Part shown: one piece after another, positions 50,500-58,266 of the stretch | Numbering within the stretch: the stretch's first letter is position 1 | How the letters are laid out: the number at the start of each line of letters is the position of its first letter | NCBI GenBank assembly: GCA_002505345.1 | Contig: DAUY01000002.1 | Coordinates: 124,001-188,000, forward strand | Source: Methanomassiliicoccaceae archaeon UBA370 | Lineage (GTDB): Archaea; Thermoplasmatota; Thermoplasmata; Methanomassiliicoccales; Methanomethylophilaceae | Direction of reading: 5' to 3' | Length of the DNA stretch: 64,000 nt | Translations under genes and position numbers: made by a program | Notes under the pieces: model-generated | The model's input: only the letters and a program-made list of their open reading frames with translations | What the model was told of the DNA's origin: nothing | Databases searched by the model: none

Positions 50500-51357
50500 A
50501 TGGCATACAGAATTTTGGTTACCACGGATACGGGCGATAAGAGCAAGGCGTCTGCGATATATGCCCTAAAGCTTGCGAAGGCGGTCGGCGGAAGCGTCAC
50601 GGTCATGTATGTGAACGATTCCACGAACTACGTCAACAACCTGGCATGCGGCGCCCCAGGTATCAAGGGGGAGAACGCACTAGGCTGGATTGCCGACAAA
50701 GGTAGCGAATTCGGAATGACCGTGAGGACAATGACTGTCGACGGTATCCCCGCGGACGAGATAATCCGGAAGACGTCGGATTTCGACATACTCGTAATGG
50801 GCACGGCCGGAAGGGAGGGCGTTGCGCACCTTTTGCTGGGAAGCGTGACAGAGAAAGTCATAAGATATTCGAAATGCCCCGTGATCGCAGTAAGGAACCT
50901 CGACCCGGATGCGCCATTCAGGATGGAGAAGATGTTGATTGCCACCGACGGGAGCGATTACACAGCACCTGCGGTAAGGGGGGGCCTCGAGATGGCCAAG
51001 GTCACGCCGGGAGTGACCAAGATCACAGCGCTCAGCGTATTCGACAACAAGACCATGTCGCGTGCATCAGGCAACGCGGACACCGAGGCCGCCTGCGAGA
51101 GGGCCGTGAGCTATGTGCACGAAGAAGGCTCCAAGTTAGGTCTGGAAGTCGAGAAGAAGATAGTGCCCGGAAGTCCCAGCCAGATTATAGGCGGAATGTC
51201 CGCATACTATGACATGGTAGTGATGGGGACGATGGGCCGTACGGGATGGAAGCGTCTGAGCATGGGCAGCGTGGCCGAAAAAACAGTTAGAGAGGTCAAC
51301 TGCCCGGTCATGGTCGTAAGATACAGGAAACAGGAAGATCTGCCGGAATCCCGGTAA
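50500..51357 (+). CDS. Tandem universal stress protein
   Basis: The 285-residue protein has two Usp domains. The first starts YRILVTTDTGD, with the nucleotide loop GTAGREGVAHLLLGSVTEKVI. The second starts MLIATDGSD, with GTMGRTGWKRLSMGSVAEKTV. In the first domain the usual Asp-Gly-Ser reads DTGD, so its ATP binding may differ. It follows the YczE-like gene by 4 bases and ends in a hairpin plus T-tract. It is paralogous to the protein at 45199-46080. Confidence 0.9.
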   Translation: MAYRILVTTDTGDKSKASAIYALKLAKAVGGSVTVMYVNDSTNYVNNLACGAPGIKGENALGWIADKGSEFGMTVRTMTVDGIPADEIIRKTSDFDILVMGTAGREGVAHLLLGSVTEKVIRYSKCPVIAVRNLDPDAPFRMEKMLIATDGSDYTAPAVRGGLEMAKVTPGVTKITALSVFDNKTMSRASGNADTEAACERAVSYVHEEGSKLGLEVEKKIVPGSPSQIIGGMSAYYDMVVMGTMGRTGWKRLSMGSVAEKTVREVNCPVMVVRYRKQEDLPESR

Positions 51358-51401
51358 GGCCTTACCAAGGCCCTCACGGTCGAGCAGGATCTCCGTTTTT
51401 T
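51358..51401 (+). terminator. Hairpin and T-tract after the second Usp gene
   Basis: GGCCTT (51358-51363) and AAGGCC (51367-51372) form a perfect inverted repeat directly after the stop. A run of six T follows at 51396-51401 and a second T-run at about 51419. Confidence 0.45.
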
Positions 51402-51603
51402 CCATAATCGACGTGATTTTTTATACCGCCGGGTTAAGGATGTGGAGAAGGGAGACCAACCGACAACAGTTCAGGCGATAAGATCAAGCCACCCGATGCG
51501 GGATCAGGGAAGCTCTGTGAAAAAACAGTCATCATACTCTAAAAAATGATTATAAGGCGATATATCCGAACGAATACAAACGAACGCGACTCGCATGAGA
51601 ACT

Positions 51604-51639
51604 AACTGTGTATATCAAACATATACAGTTATATACAGT
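51604..51639. promoter_or_regulatory. Candidate operator/promoter of the GntR-ABC operon
   Basis: AACTGTGTATAT (51604-51615) faces ATATACAGTT (51621-51630), an imperfect inverted repeat. ATATACAGT is repeated directly at 51631-51639, 11-20 bases before the GntR start. It overlaps the TATA-like sequence, so GntR binding would block its own operon. This is inferred from position and pattern. Confidence 0.5.
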
Positions 51640-51649
51640 ATCTACATTC

Positions 51650-52036
51650 ATGATCGAGAGAATGGAGATCATCATCAGTAACTCCAGCGGTAAGGCCATT
51701 TACGAGCAGATCGAGGGCCAGATTCGTGACCAGATCGTGAGCGGGGTCCTGAAAGGAGGGGACCCGCTACCCAGCATGCGTTCTTTGGCCCAGGATCTCA
51801 AGATAAGCCTGATAACGACCAAGAGGGCGTACAACGAACTCGAGGCCGAGGGCTTCATTGTGACGGTCGCAGGAAAAGGATGCTTCGTTGCTACGCAGGA
51901 TCCGGCACTGCTTCACGAGGCCAATCTGAGGATGGCGGAGGATCACCTCTGTCGCGCCGTAGAGGTGGCTGAACGTGGCAATATCACCAAGGAGGAGCTG
52001 AAGGAGATTCTCGACATCCTGTATGAGGTTGATTGA
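51650..52036 (+). CDS. GntR family regulator, YtrA type
   Basis: The 128-residue product is a short GntR regulator. It has a winged helix (SGKAIYEQIEGQIRDQIVSG, PLPSMRSLAQDLKISLITTKRAYNELEAEGFI) and only a small C-terminal helical dimerisation tail, as in YtrA. The DNA-binding segment is intact. The ATG at 51650 is used, and ATG 51662 is an alternative. It is immediately followed by an ABC ATPase and a permease with no gap, the typical YtrA-like operon responding to membrane-active agents. It probably binds the ATATACAGT repeats upstream. Confidence 0.88.
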   Translation: MIERMEIIISNSSGKAIYEQIEGQIRDQIVSGVLKGGDPLPSMRSLAQDLKISLITTKRAYNELEAEGFIVTVAGKGCFVATQDPALLHEANLRMAEDHLCRAVEVAERGNITKEELKEILDILYEVD

Positions 52037-52885
52037 ATGGAGAACGCCGTAGAGGTAAGAGGCCTCCGCAAGTCCTACGGGGACTACGAGATAAAGGGTC
52101 TGGACCTGGACATACCCGCCGGCTATATCGTCGGATTGATAGGCGAGAACGGGGCAGGGAAGACCACATTGATAAAATGCATAACCGGAGCAAACCGTTG
52201 CGATTCCGGGATAATAAAGGTCTTCGGATCGTCTGATAGGACGGTACTGGGAAAGATCGGGGTCGTGTTCGACGAATGCTGTTTCCACAAGATGATGTCA
52301 GGGAAGCAGATAGGAGATCTCATGGCGGATCTGTATCCTGAATGGGATCAATCCCGTTATGAGCTCCTGATGGAAAAGTTCGGGATATCCCTGGACAAGA
52401 AGGTCCATGAACTCTCTCGTGGGATGAGCATGAAGATCCAGGTCGCGGTGGAATTGTCCCACGGTGCCGATCTGGTCATCCTCGACGAGGCCACCGCGGG
52501 AATGGACCCAGCTTCCAGGGACGAGTTCCTGGACATAGTGATGGAATACATGCAGGATGACAGGCACTCTATGCTGATGTCGTCGCACATAACGTCAGAT
52601 CTGGAGAGGGTCGCCGATTACATAGTGTTTCTTCACGGGGGCAGGATAATTATGAGCGAACCTAAAGATGAGATATTGGACAGGTACGGGGTGGTCAAAG
52701 GTGGCGAGGCGCAGGTTCTGGCGATAGGCCGCGAGAATATTGCCAGTCTCAGACGGGAAAGCTATTCAGTCTCGGCCCTCGTCAGAGATCGTCACGCCGT
52801 GAAAGAGGCGTTCCCGGAACTGACGGTCGACACAGCATCCCTGGATGATATCATGGTGCTCATTGTCAGGGGTGATGCCGCATGA
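52037..52885 (+). CDS. ABC transporter ATP-binding protein of the GntR operon
   Basis: The 282-residue ATPase has GENGAGKTTLIKC (Walker A), the Q-loop near VVFDECCFHKMM and the signature LSRGMSMKIQVAVEL. The signature is a common variant, with Arg-Gly-Met. Walker B is LVILDEATAGMDPASRDE and the H-loop is MSSHITSD. Architecture and operon place it with YtrB-like exporters. Translation starts one base after the regulator's stop and ends overlapping the permease start (ATGA). Confidence 0.9.
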   Translation: MENAVEVRGLRKSYGDYEIKGLDLDIPAGYIVGLIGENGAGKTTLIKCITGANRCDSGIIKVFGSSDRTVLGKIGVVFDECCFHKMMSGKQIGDLMADLYPEWDQSRYELLMEKFGISLDKKVHELSRGMSMKIQVAVELSHGADLVILDEATAGMDPASRDEFLDIVMEYMQDDRHSMLMSSHITSDLERVADYIVFLHGGRIIMSEPKDEILDRYGVVKGGEAQVLAIGRENIASLRRESYSVSALVRDRHAVKEAFPELTVDTASLDDIMVLIVRGDAA

Positions 52886-53493
52886 CGACATTGGTCCGCA
52901 AGGATTTGATTCTCATCAAGTCCAGCATAGTGTCGCTCAGTATATTCGCAGCCGTGCTGTGCTTCCTGCTCAGGGTCCCTTTGGTCACGTACATCTTGCC
53001 TGCCGTTTTGTTGGTATCTCTTGCCTCAGCGTCCATCCGCTGGGACGAACAATGCAATTGGGACAGATATGTCGTGTCTATCGGTGTGGACAGGAACACA
53101 ATCGTACGTTCCAAGTTCGTCACGGGCGTGATACTCGCACTGATCGGGACGGCCATCGGTCTGGTCATATCCATCTCGATGTCCTACGTCTATGATTCTG
53201 GATATGTTGCGTCTTTGGTGACGGCATGCCCTCTGGGTTTCATCATCGGCATCATCGTATCGAGCGTTTCGGTTGCGGTTTACTATGTAACAGGCAACAG
53301 CGTCAAGACACAATATATCTCAGTGGTGGCTAATATCGTGGTCATCAGCGCTCTGATTACGCTGTCCATGGTTGCCGCAGAGGCCTTCGGAGATTTGACA
53401 CTGGTCGTACTGGCTCTTGCGGCAGTCGCAGCAGTGATAGTTTACACATGCTACTCGGTTTCCTGTAGAAGATTTGCCGGAATCGATCTGTGA
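52882..53493 (+). CDS. ABC-2 type permease of the GntR operon
   Basis: The 203-residue product has six predicted membrane helices. The first pair forms a hairpin (LIKSSIVSLSIFAAVLCFLL and VTYILPAVLLVSLASASI). A cytoplasmic loop RWDEQCNWDRYVVSIGVDRNTIVRSKF is typical of ABC-2 permeases that pair with YtrB-like ATPases, and four more helices follow. The cargo is unknown. It ends the operon. Downstream is a 390-base stretch without a clear gene. Confidence 0.82.
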   Translation: MTTLVRKDLILIKSSIVSLSIFAAVLCFLLRVPLVTYILPAVLLVSLASASIRWDEQCNWDRYVVSIGVDRNTIVRSKFVTGVILALIGTAIGLVISISMSYVYDSGYVASLVTACPLGFIIGIIVSSVSVAVYYVTGNSVKTQYISVVANIVVISALITLSMVAAEAFGDLTLVVLALAAVAAVIVYTCYSVSCRRFAGIDL

Positions 53494-53882
53494 TATGTGC
53501 GCACGTTTCGGGCAGTGCACAGCCGCACGCGCAATCTGTGCCGGGAACGAGCTCACAGATGCGATCGGAGTGAGGGCACATCATGTGGGCGCCTCCAACT
53601 GGGGGTCGGAGCGTCGTTTCGACGTGCACGGCGCAAACCGCAATACAGGGGGCCCGGTTACATCGGTCAAGAAGCGGGCAACCGGTACAACGGCCTGATT
53701 CTGCGAGCTCCAACACGGCCGCGCATGACGTGCCGGCTTGATGAGAAAGGATGACACCGGTCCACATCCGGGCCCGACCTTCGTTGGAATTTTCCTTTTT
53801 CGCATTCACTCGGCGACGTTTTCGCCGAAAATAAATTATGAATAAATTAGTGCCGTTAACCGGTCGAGCTAGATTAAAGTGG
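53494..53882. other. Gene-poor GC-rich stretch between the ABC permease and tRNA-Tyr
   Basis: About 390 bases hold no convincing gene. A minus-strand frame from ATG 53767 to 53357 encodes 136 residues with 13 cysteines, including CTGCPLLDRCNRAPC and CACGCALPETC. It overlaps the permease by 137 bases, and its last third is antisense to that gene. A plus-strand frame starts near 53474 and ends near 53698. On the minus strand an AT-rich block (about 53830-53855) could be a promoter for the Cys-rich frame. I cannot decide between a small Cys-rich protein and nothing. Confidence 0.35.
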
Positions 53883-53991
53883 TCCCCACCCCCTGATTTG
53901 AACAGGGGACCTGCTGATATCGGCGGCTGCACCGGATAAATCCGGAAACTCTCTACAGTCAGCCGCTCTGGCCAGACTGAGCTAGGTGGGG
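53880..53991 (-). tRNA. tRNA-Tyr(GTA) with a 34-base intron, CCA encoded
   Basis: The minus strand gives acceptor CCCCACC/GGTGGGG, D stem GCTC/GAGC, anticodon stem GCTGA/TCAGC and T arm CCCTG-TTCAAAT-CAGGG. The anticodon GTA is at 53954-53956. About 34 extra bases (53919-53952) lie between positions 37 and 38, the usual site of archaeal tRNA introns, and contain TCCGGATTTATCCGG-type self-pairing. CCA is present at 53880-53882. Confidence 0.92.
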
Positions 53992-54047
53992 ACGTTTGGG
54001 GATTATATGCACATTACTTAAAACCATTTGGGTGGGTACGGCGGCTT

Positions 54048-54794
54048 TCAACCGAAATAATTCAGGTCTTCGCATGAACCGCGGCTGTTTTCCAGCTCTC
54101 TGACCTTCTGGTTAAGTTCGTCGATCATGGCCGAATGAGTCTCAAGCTCCTTGGTGTCCACTTCGACGCCGAGCTTCTTCACCAGGATGGCCATCACCGC
54201 TCCGGCGCTCTTGTGGTCGATGAAGTATCCGGGAGTCTCGCCCATGAGACATATGGAATCGATGCCGTAGATCTGACCTAGGGCCAGGAACATGGCGCTT
54301 GCGCCGACGATCCCTCCTTTGGGCTCCCCCGGTTCGAAAACGACGCCGAGGGATTCATAGGCCGGCCTGACCTCCTTTCTGGATACGGCACCGAGCACCC
54401 GCGGGGATTCGACGATCCCGCCGGTTCCGTAGCCACCCAGCGTGATGATCTCCGAGGGATCGTATCCCATCAGGACTTCCATTATGTCGCTGCATATAAG
54501 GAACTGGCCTTCAGGAGTGGACCCCTGGTAGTTCCCGCTGATGAATATTATATCCTTATTTCCCGCCTTAGCGAACCAGAGCTCGTTCCTGGCGAAGTCC
54601 GCGACGCTCTCCGAGTCCACGCTCACCTGGGGGGGAAAATCCGGAGAATACAGGCAGGCGAGCCTTTTGGCGCCCAGTGCCGAGGCGAGATAGTCTGCTG
54701 CGATCTTGCCCACATTGCCGATGCCTGGAAGACCCTCAATAACGATCGGTCTGTCCAGTTCGGGTTTGGAATCATACCTTATGATACTTTCCAT
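54048..54794 (-). CDS. PAC2 family proteasome assembly chaperone homologue
   Basis: The 248-residue product is a PAC2-type ATP-grasp-like protein. PIVIEGLPGIGNVGKIAADYLA lies near the N terminus, LGGYGTGG and SPRVLGAV in the middle, GIVGASAMFLALGQIYGIDSICLMGETPG in the second half, and a C-terminal coiled coil, LETHSAMIDELNQKVRELENS. Archaeal PbaB-like PAC2 proteins assist proteasome assembly. It ends the conserved L44e-S27e-aIF2alpha-Nop10-PAC2 operon and overlaps the nop10 end by 23 bases. The family call is firm, the function less so. Confidence 0.88.
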   Translation of the reverse strand: MESIIRYDSKPELDRPIVIEGLPGIGNVGKIAADYLASALGAKRLACLYSPDFPPQVSVDSESVADFARNELWFAKAGNKDIIFISGNYQGSTPEGQFLICSDIMEVLMGYDPSEIITLGGYGTGGIVESPRVLGAVSRKEVRPAYESLGVVFEPGEPKGGIVGASAMFLALGQIYGIDSICLMGETPGYFIDHKSAGAVMAILVKKLGVEVDTKELETHSAMIDELNQKVRELENSRGSCEDLNYFG

Positions 54795-54960
54795 TTTCTC
54801 CGTACTCCTCTTCTATGGCTTTGCGGCGGTATGCGCCGTAACGGTCGTCCGGAGAATATTTAGGGGGGATGGGCGTGGAAGTGCGGCTCTTGCAAACAGG
54901 GCACTCTTCCTTGAACGTGTACCTTCCGCACGCGCCGCAACGCTTCATGTCCCCGTCCAT
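54772..54960 (-). CDS. nop10: Nop10, box H/ACA RNP protein
   Basis: Nop10 is a small zinc protein bound to Cbf5 in the RNPs that form pseudouridine. The 62-residue product has the zinc motif CGACGRYTFKEECPVC. It is followed by the Pro-rich stretch PIPPKYSPDDRYGAYRR, the classic Nop10 sequence, and a short charged C terminus. Several starts are possible (GTG 54969, ATG 54960, ATG 54948). ATG 54960 is chosen because AAGG precedes it. It lies between aIF2alpha and the PAC2 gene, both overlapping. Confidence 0.93.
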   Translation of the reverse strand: MDGDMKRCGACGRYTFKEECPVCKSRTSTPIPPKYSPDDRYGAYRRKAIEEEYGENGKYHKV

Positions 54961-54965
54961 GTCCT

Positions 54966-55748
54966 TCACTTGCTTTCGCGTTTGAGGACCGCGGAACCGC
55001 CTGCGGCAACGAGGTTGTCCACAGCTGCCGCGGATACGTTTTTCATTATCTCCTCGGCCTCTTTGTAGTCTCCCGCTTTGACGAGTATCCTGTACTTGGG
55101 ACAGCCTATGCAGCTGATACCTACGTCGTGACCGTCTCCGGCCGCAAGTCCGGCCTCGAGGGCCTTCCTGATGAGCACCACTCCGTTAGGGGCGGCGGAC
55201 GTCATAACCAGCGTGCCGTCTATCTGAACGGACGATACGGAGACGTTCTCTTTCGCGACCTCTATGAACGTCTCGACCCATTCCCCGGAAAAGTCTTCCA
55301 GGAATCCATTGGGGTCGGCTACGACGGACTCGAAAGCGCCGTAAAGGGTTTCATAAGTTTCCACAAGTTCGTCGACGAACATGTGGTAGGCCTCGTCCTC
55401 GGTAATCGACATGCGCTCGGCGATTATCTCAACGAGTTTCTCGGCCTTTTTATCGTTCTTCCAAAACTGGATCTTCTCTCTCTTCTGGTGTTCGTTCACC
55501 GATTTGAGCGAAAGGTCGATCTGACCCTTCTTGGAGTCCACGCCCAGGACCTTACAGACGATCTTTTGACCTTCTCTAATGTAGTCTCTGATGTATTTGA
55601 CCCAGCCAGTGGCAACATCCCGGATATGGACGAATCCTTCTTTGTCGTCGTATTCGTCAAGAGTTACGAAAGCACCGAAGTTTTTTACATTTGTCACGGT
55701 GCAGACTACTAACTCGCCGTATTCGGGAAAGCCTTTGGCCCTCGACAT
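54966..55748 (-). CDS. Translation initiation factor aIF2 alpha subunit
   Basis: aIF2alpha is part of the archaeal ternary complex that delivers initiator tRNA. The 260-residue product has an N-terminal S1 OB-fold (GELVVCTVTNVKNFGAFVTL, EGFVHIRDVA and following), a helical middle domain and a C-terminal alpha/beta domain with VRKAL-like and GISCIGCPKYRI segments. The usual phosphorylation-loop Ser of eukaryotes is not expected here. The start codon overlaps the S27e stop (TGATG), confirming tight coupling in the ribosomal operon. Confidence 0.95.
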   Translation of the reverse strand: MSRAKGFPEYGELVVCTVTNVKNFGAFVTLDEYDDKEGFVHIRDVATGWVKYIRDYIREGQKIVCKVLGVDSKKGQIDLSLKSVNEHQKREKIQFWKNDKKAEKLVEIIAERMSITEDEAYHMFVDELVETYETLYGAFESVVADPNGFLEDFSGEWVETFIEVAKENVSVSSVQIDGTLVMTSAAPNGVVLIRKALEAGLAAGDGHDVGISCIGCPKYRILVKAGDYKEAEEIMKNVSAAAVDNLVAAGGSAVLKRESK

Positions 55749-55915
55749 CAGCCGACCACCTCGAGCACTTCGCCGTTGATCTTACCGACCCCTCCCTTGG
55801 GGACGATAAGGGTGGATCCGCAAACGAGGCACTTGACCTCGGTGGCGGCCTTCCTAAAGGCGACCTGCTCGTTTCCGCAGTCCGGACATTTAATTTTAAC
55901 AAAATCACCGGTCAT
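55748..55915 (-). CDS. rps27e: Ribosomal protein S27e
   Basis: This 55-residue zinc-binding small-subunit protein is too short for usual ORF cut-offs. Its four cysteines lie in the patterns IKCPDCGNEQ and VKCLVCGSTL. The ending GKINGEVLEVVG is typical of archaeal S27e. The stop TGA overlaps the aIF2alpha ATG by one base, and L44e ends 4 bases upstream, so translation is coupled. Confidence 0.95.
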   Translation of the reverse strand: MTGDFVKIKCPDCGNEQVAFRKAATEVKCLVCGSTLIVPKGGVGKINGEVLEVVG

Positions 55916-55919
55916 GAAA

Positions 55920-56204
55920 TCACTCCGTAAGTTCGAACTTCTTGGCCCTGATGCAGCTTGTGAGGTGTGCTTTCTTGCACGTGGTGCATCTGTAACGGAT
56001 GTTCACTCTCTTGGTCGGTTTTTCTCTTCCTTCTGGTTTAGGCCTGGGGAAACCTCCGTAACCGGATGTTACTTCTCTGAATCTCCTCTGACCCCATTTG
56101 AGCTCACTGGCCTTCTTCTTCTTGACTCTCTCCACGTCGTGCATGGTGTGGGTCTTGCAGAAAGGACAGTAAGTCTTGATAGCCCTGGGCATTTTCATTA
56201 TCAA
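55920..56204 (-). CDS. rpl44e: Ribosomal protein L44e
   Basis: L44e is a zinc-binding protein of the 50S E-site region. The 94-residue product has [21 protein letters not shown] and a second Cys pair in [12 protein letters not shown], and the basic middle region [11 protein letters not shown]. The family GGF-type segment reads [20 protein letters not shown]. It is the first gene of the five-gene operon, with AT-rich sequence upstream. Confidence 0.95.
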   Translation of the reverse strand: MIMKMPRAIKTYCPFCKTHTMHDVERVKKKKASELKWGQRRFREVTSGYGGFPRPKPEGREKPTKRVNIRYRCTTCKKAHLTSCIRAKKFELTE

Positions 56205-56491
56205 GTCACCTCGTCTGTTGGGACGGAACGTGCTAATATCGAGGACATATAAATAAGCTCACCCTCCAGCCTATACTATTACGCGAGTATATCGTCGGGA
56301 AAAAAGAGATGCTCCAGAAATATAGAGGGGCAATCGTTTTTCTTGTATTTCATATTATCGTATTATTAGCATAATAAAGATGAAATTTCTGTCTGTCATC
56401 CCGTCGTTGGATGTATATTGTGAATAGTTATATCCATCAAATATATACGGCTGCAAACATTAATATATGCGCAAATCAAGATAAAAAATAC

Positions 56492-56839
56492 ATGTCCGGA
56501 GAAAACGGTGGTCCCGCAGAAAGCCTGCTGGTGGCCCTGAACATACGTCGCAACAGCGCCAAGGTCCTTATCTACATGGCATGTCACGGCGAGGCCACGT
56601 CCGATGATCTGGAATCCGCGCTCGGAATCGGTCAGCCCAGCGTTTCGGCGGCCATAAAAGACCTGGATGGACTGGGGTGGCTTACAACCGAGCAGATGCG
56701 TTCTGATACCAAGGGCAGGCCAAAGCACAAATACAGGTTATCCAAGGCTTTCGAGGCTATCGCCGACGAGATCGAGAGGATGGCACGGAACAGGATATCG
56801 GAGATCGAGGACGGTCTGAAGCATCTCAGGCTCGCCTGA
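56492..56839 (+). CDS. Winged-helix transcriptional regulator
   Basis: The 115-residue product is a one-domain winged helix of the ArsR/MarR/TrmB type. The recognition region is GEATSDDLESALGIGQPSVSAAIKDLDGLGWL, the wing is SDTKGRPKHKYRL, and a C-terminal helix may dimerise. ATG 56492 is chosen because a TTAATATATGC box at about 56459-56469 lies 23-33 bases before it, and the longer start at 56411 lacks support. A 287-base AT-rich upstream region separates it from the ribosomal operon. Targets are unknown. It overlaps the convergent rpiA by 14 bases. Confidence 0.75.
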   Translation: MSGENGGPAESLLVALNIRRNSAKVLIYMACHGEATSDDLESALGIGQPSVSAAIKDLDGLGWLTTEQMRSDTKGRPKHKYRLSKAFEAIADEIERMARNRISEIEDGLKHLRLA

Positions 56840-57524
56840 GGGTTTCTACTTCGTCTGGTCCCCTCGCAACGATCGCCACTGAGGCCGTGTTCAGGAAAAG
56901 TCCGTTCTCTATTACTCCGGGGATTATATTCAGGCGGGACTCAAGGAAGAAGGGGCGTTCGATGGGGCCGAAGTCGCAGTCGTATATGTAGTTCCCTCCG
57001 TCAGTGATGAATATCTCTCCGTCCTTTGTCCTGAGAGTCGCCTCGCATCCCTGTTTTTCGAGGGCATATTTGGTGCGCTCGTAACCGAAGCGCAGAACTT
57101 CCACCGGGAGCGGGGAGGTCGTGCCGAGAACATCCACAAGCTTCGACCGGTCGGCGATAATGACTTCCGTTTCAGTCGCGGCGGCGATGATCTTTTCCAT
57201 CAGCAGGGCACCGCCCAGTCCCTTTATGAGCTGGAGCTGGGGATCGATCTCGTCCGCGCCGTCAATGGTTACGTCTATCGGTCCTGTGCCTTCGAAGGGC
57301 ACGACGTTCAGTCCGAAGGACCTGCCGAGCTGTGCACTTTTCTCGGAGGTGGACACGCAACTGAGGGCGAGCTTCTCTTCCGCCACCCTCTCGCCTATCC
57401 TCTTTATCGCGAAGAATGCCGTGGAGCCTGTTCCGAGCCCTACGGTCATACCGTCCTTGATGTATTCGTCGGCCGCCATCTCGGCCGCAGCTTTTTTCAT
57501 CGCATCGCTTTCAGACAAGGTCAT
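56826..57524 (-). CDS. rpiA: Ribose-5-phosphate isomerase A
   Basis: RpiA interconverts ribose-5-phosphate and ribulose-5-phosphate. The 232-residue product has the invariant segments GLGTGSTAFFAI (phosphate loop), DVTIDGADEIDPQLQLIKGLGGALLMEK with the catalytic Asp and Glu, and IIADRSKLVDVLG. The C-terminal part carries FITDGGNYIYDC. The start overlaps the stop of the creatininase homologue by 14 bases on the same strand. The link to ribose metabolism makes the pairing with a riboflavin-pathway candidate notable. Confidence 0.95.
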   Translation of the reverse strand: MTLSESDAMKKAAAEMAADEYIKDGMTVGLGTGSTAFFAIKRIGERVAEEKLALSCVSTSEKSAQLGRSFGLNVVPFEGTGPIDVTIDGADEIDPQLQLIKGLGGALLMEKIIAAATETEVIIADRSKLVDVLGTTSPLPVEVLRFGYERTKYALEKQGCEATLRTKDGEIFITDGGNYIYDCDFGPIERPFFLESRLNIIPGVIENGLFLNTASVAIVARGPDEVETLRRA

Positions 57525-58218
57525 TTCTGATCATCTCTTCGATTTTATCCGCAACATAGCGGTTGACAGCATCTCCCAGCTCCGCAGACGCATCAGTCGT
57601 GTCGCCTGCCAGTCCTTCAGGGAAGCAGATCTCTGCATTTGCGAGGACCAGGAAACCGTGGTCCGAGTATAATCCTATCGGGCGCGCCTGGCCCACCAGT
57701 TCAGGGCATATCGCCATGACGCGGGATGTCTCGAGTAGGCCGGCATGACCGTCGCCCTTGATGCCACGTACATCTGGGTGTTCCTCCGCCACGTCGTAAT
57801 CCGTTAGGAATATCACTTTGCATCCCGTCTCTCTCACGAAGCGCTTGCAGGCCTCCGAACAAGCTGTCATATGGGCGCTCCCCGCGTGTCCGGTCATGAC
57901 CAGGAATTTTTTCACCCCCTTTTCGAATAGGGACGTCAGTACGTCATAGGTCACGGACCTCATGGTATCGAACGTGATTGCCACAGTTCCGGGCATGTTC
58001 CTCGTGGACGAATGGACCCCGTAGTTCATGGGCGGCAGTATCAGAAGGTTGTCGAACCTGCGGTCGAGCTCCTCGGCGACCCACATGGGCTGTACGGTGT
58101 CGCTGTTTAGAGGCAGGTGGGGCCCGTGAGCTTCGGTCGCGCCTATCACGAAAACCGCCACCGGGTCCATCTTGACGGCTTCTGCGAACTTGTCGCGAGT
58201 GATTTCTGCTACTTTCAT
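57511..58218 (-). CDS. Creatininase family metal-dependent amidohydrolase (ArfB candidate)
   Basis: The 235-residue product has the creatininase metal motifs: GATEAHGPHLPLNSD with Glu, His and Asp ligands, MTGHAGSAHM and GDGHAGLLETS. In archaea a member of this family, ArfB, removes the formyl group in riboflavin and F420 synthesis. Others hydrolyse creatinine or mycofactocin precursors. A 2,5-diamino-pyrimidinone reductase, the next step of that pathway, is encoded at 17997-18632 in this window, which favours ArfB. This is inference. The downstream rpiA overlap indicates co-transcription. Confidence 0.75.
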   Translation of the reverse strand: MKVAEITRDKFAEAVKMDPVAVFVIGATEAHGPHLPLNSDTVQPMWVAEELDRRFDNLLILPPMNYGVHSSTRNMPGTVAITFDTMRSVTYDVLTSLFEKGVKKFLVMTGHAGSAHMTACSEACKRFVRETGCKVIFLTDYDVAEEHPDVRGIKGDGHAGLLETSRVMAICPELVGQARPIGLYSDHGFLVLANAEICFPEGLAGDTTDASAELGDAVNRYVADKIEEMIRNDLV

Positions 58219-58266
58219 GTCCGAGCATGGAGATACGTTAATTTAATCTGAGCGCTTGGCAGGAGC

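Noticed and set aside
53494..53882. RNase P RNA or SRP RNA in the 390-base gap
   Set aside because: I could not find the conserved core sequences of either RNA on either strand.
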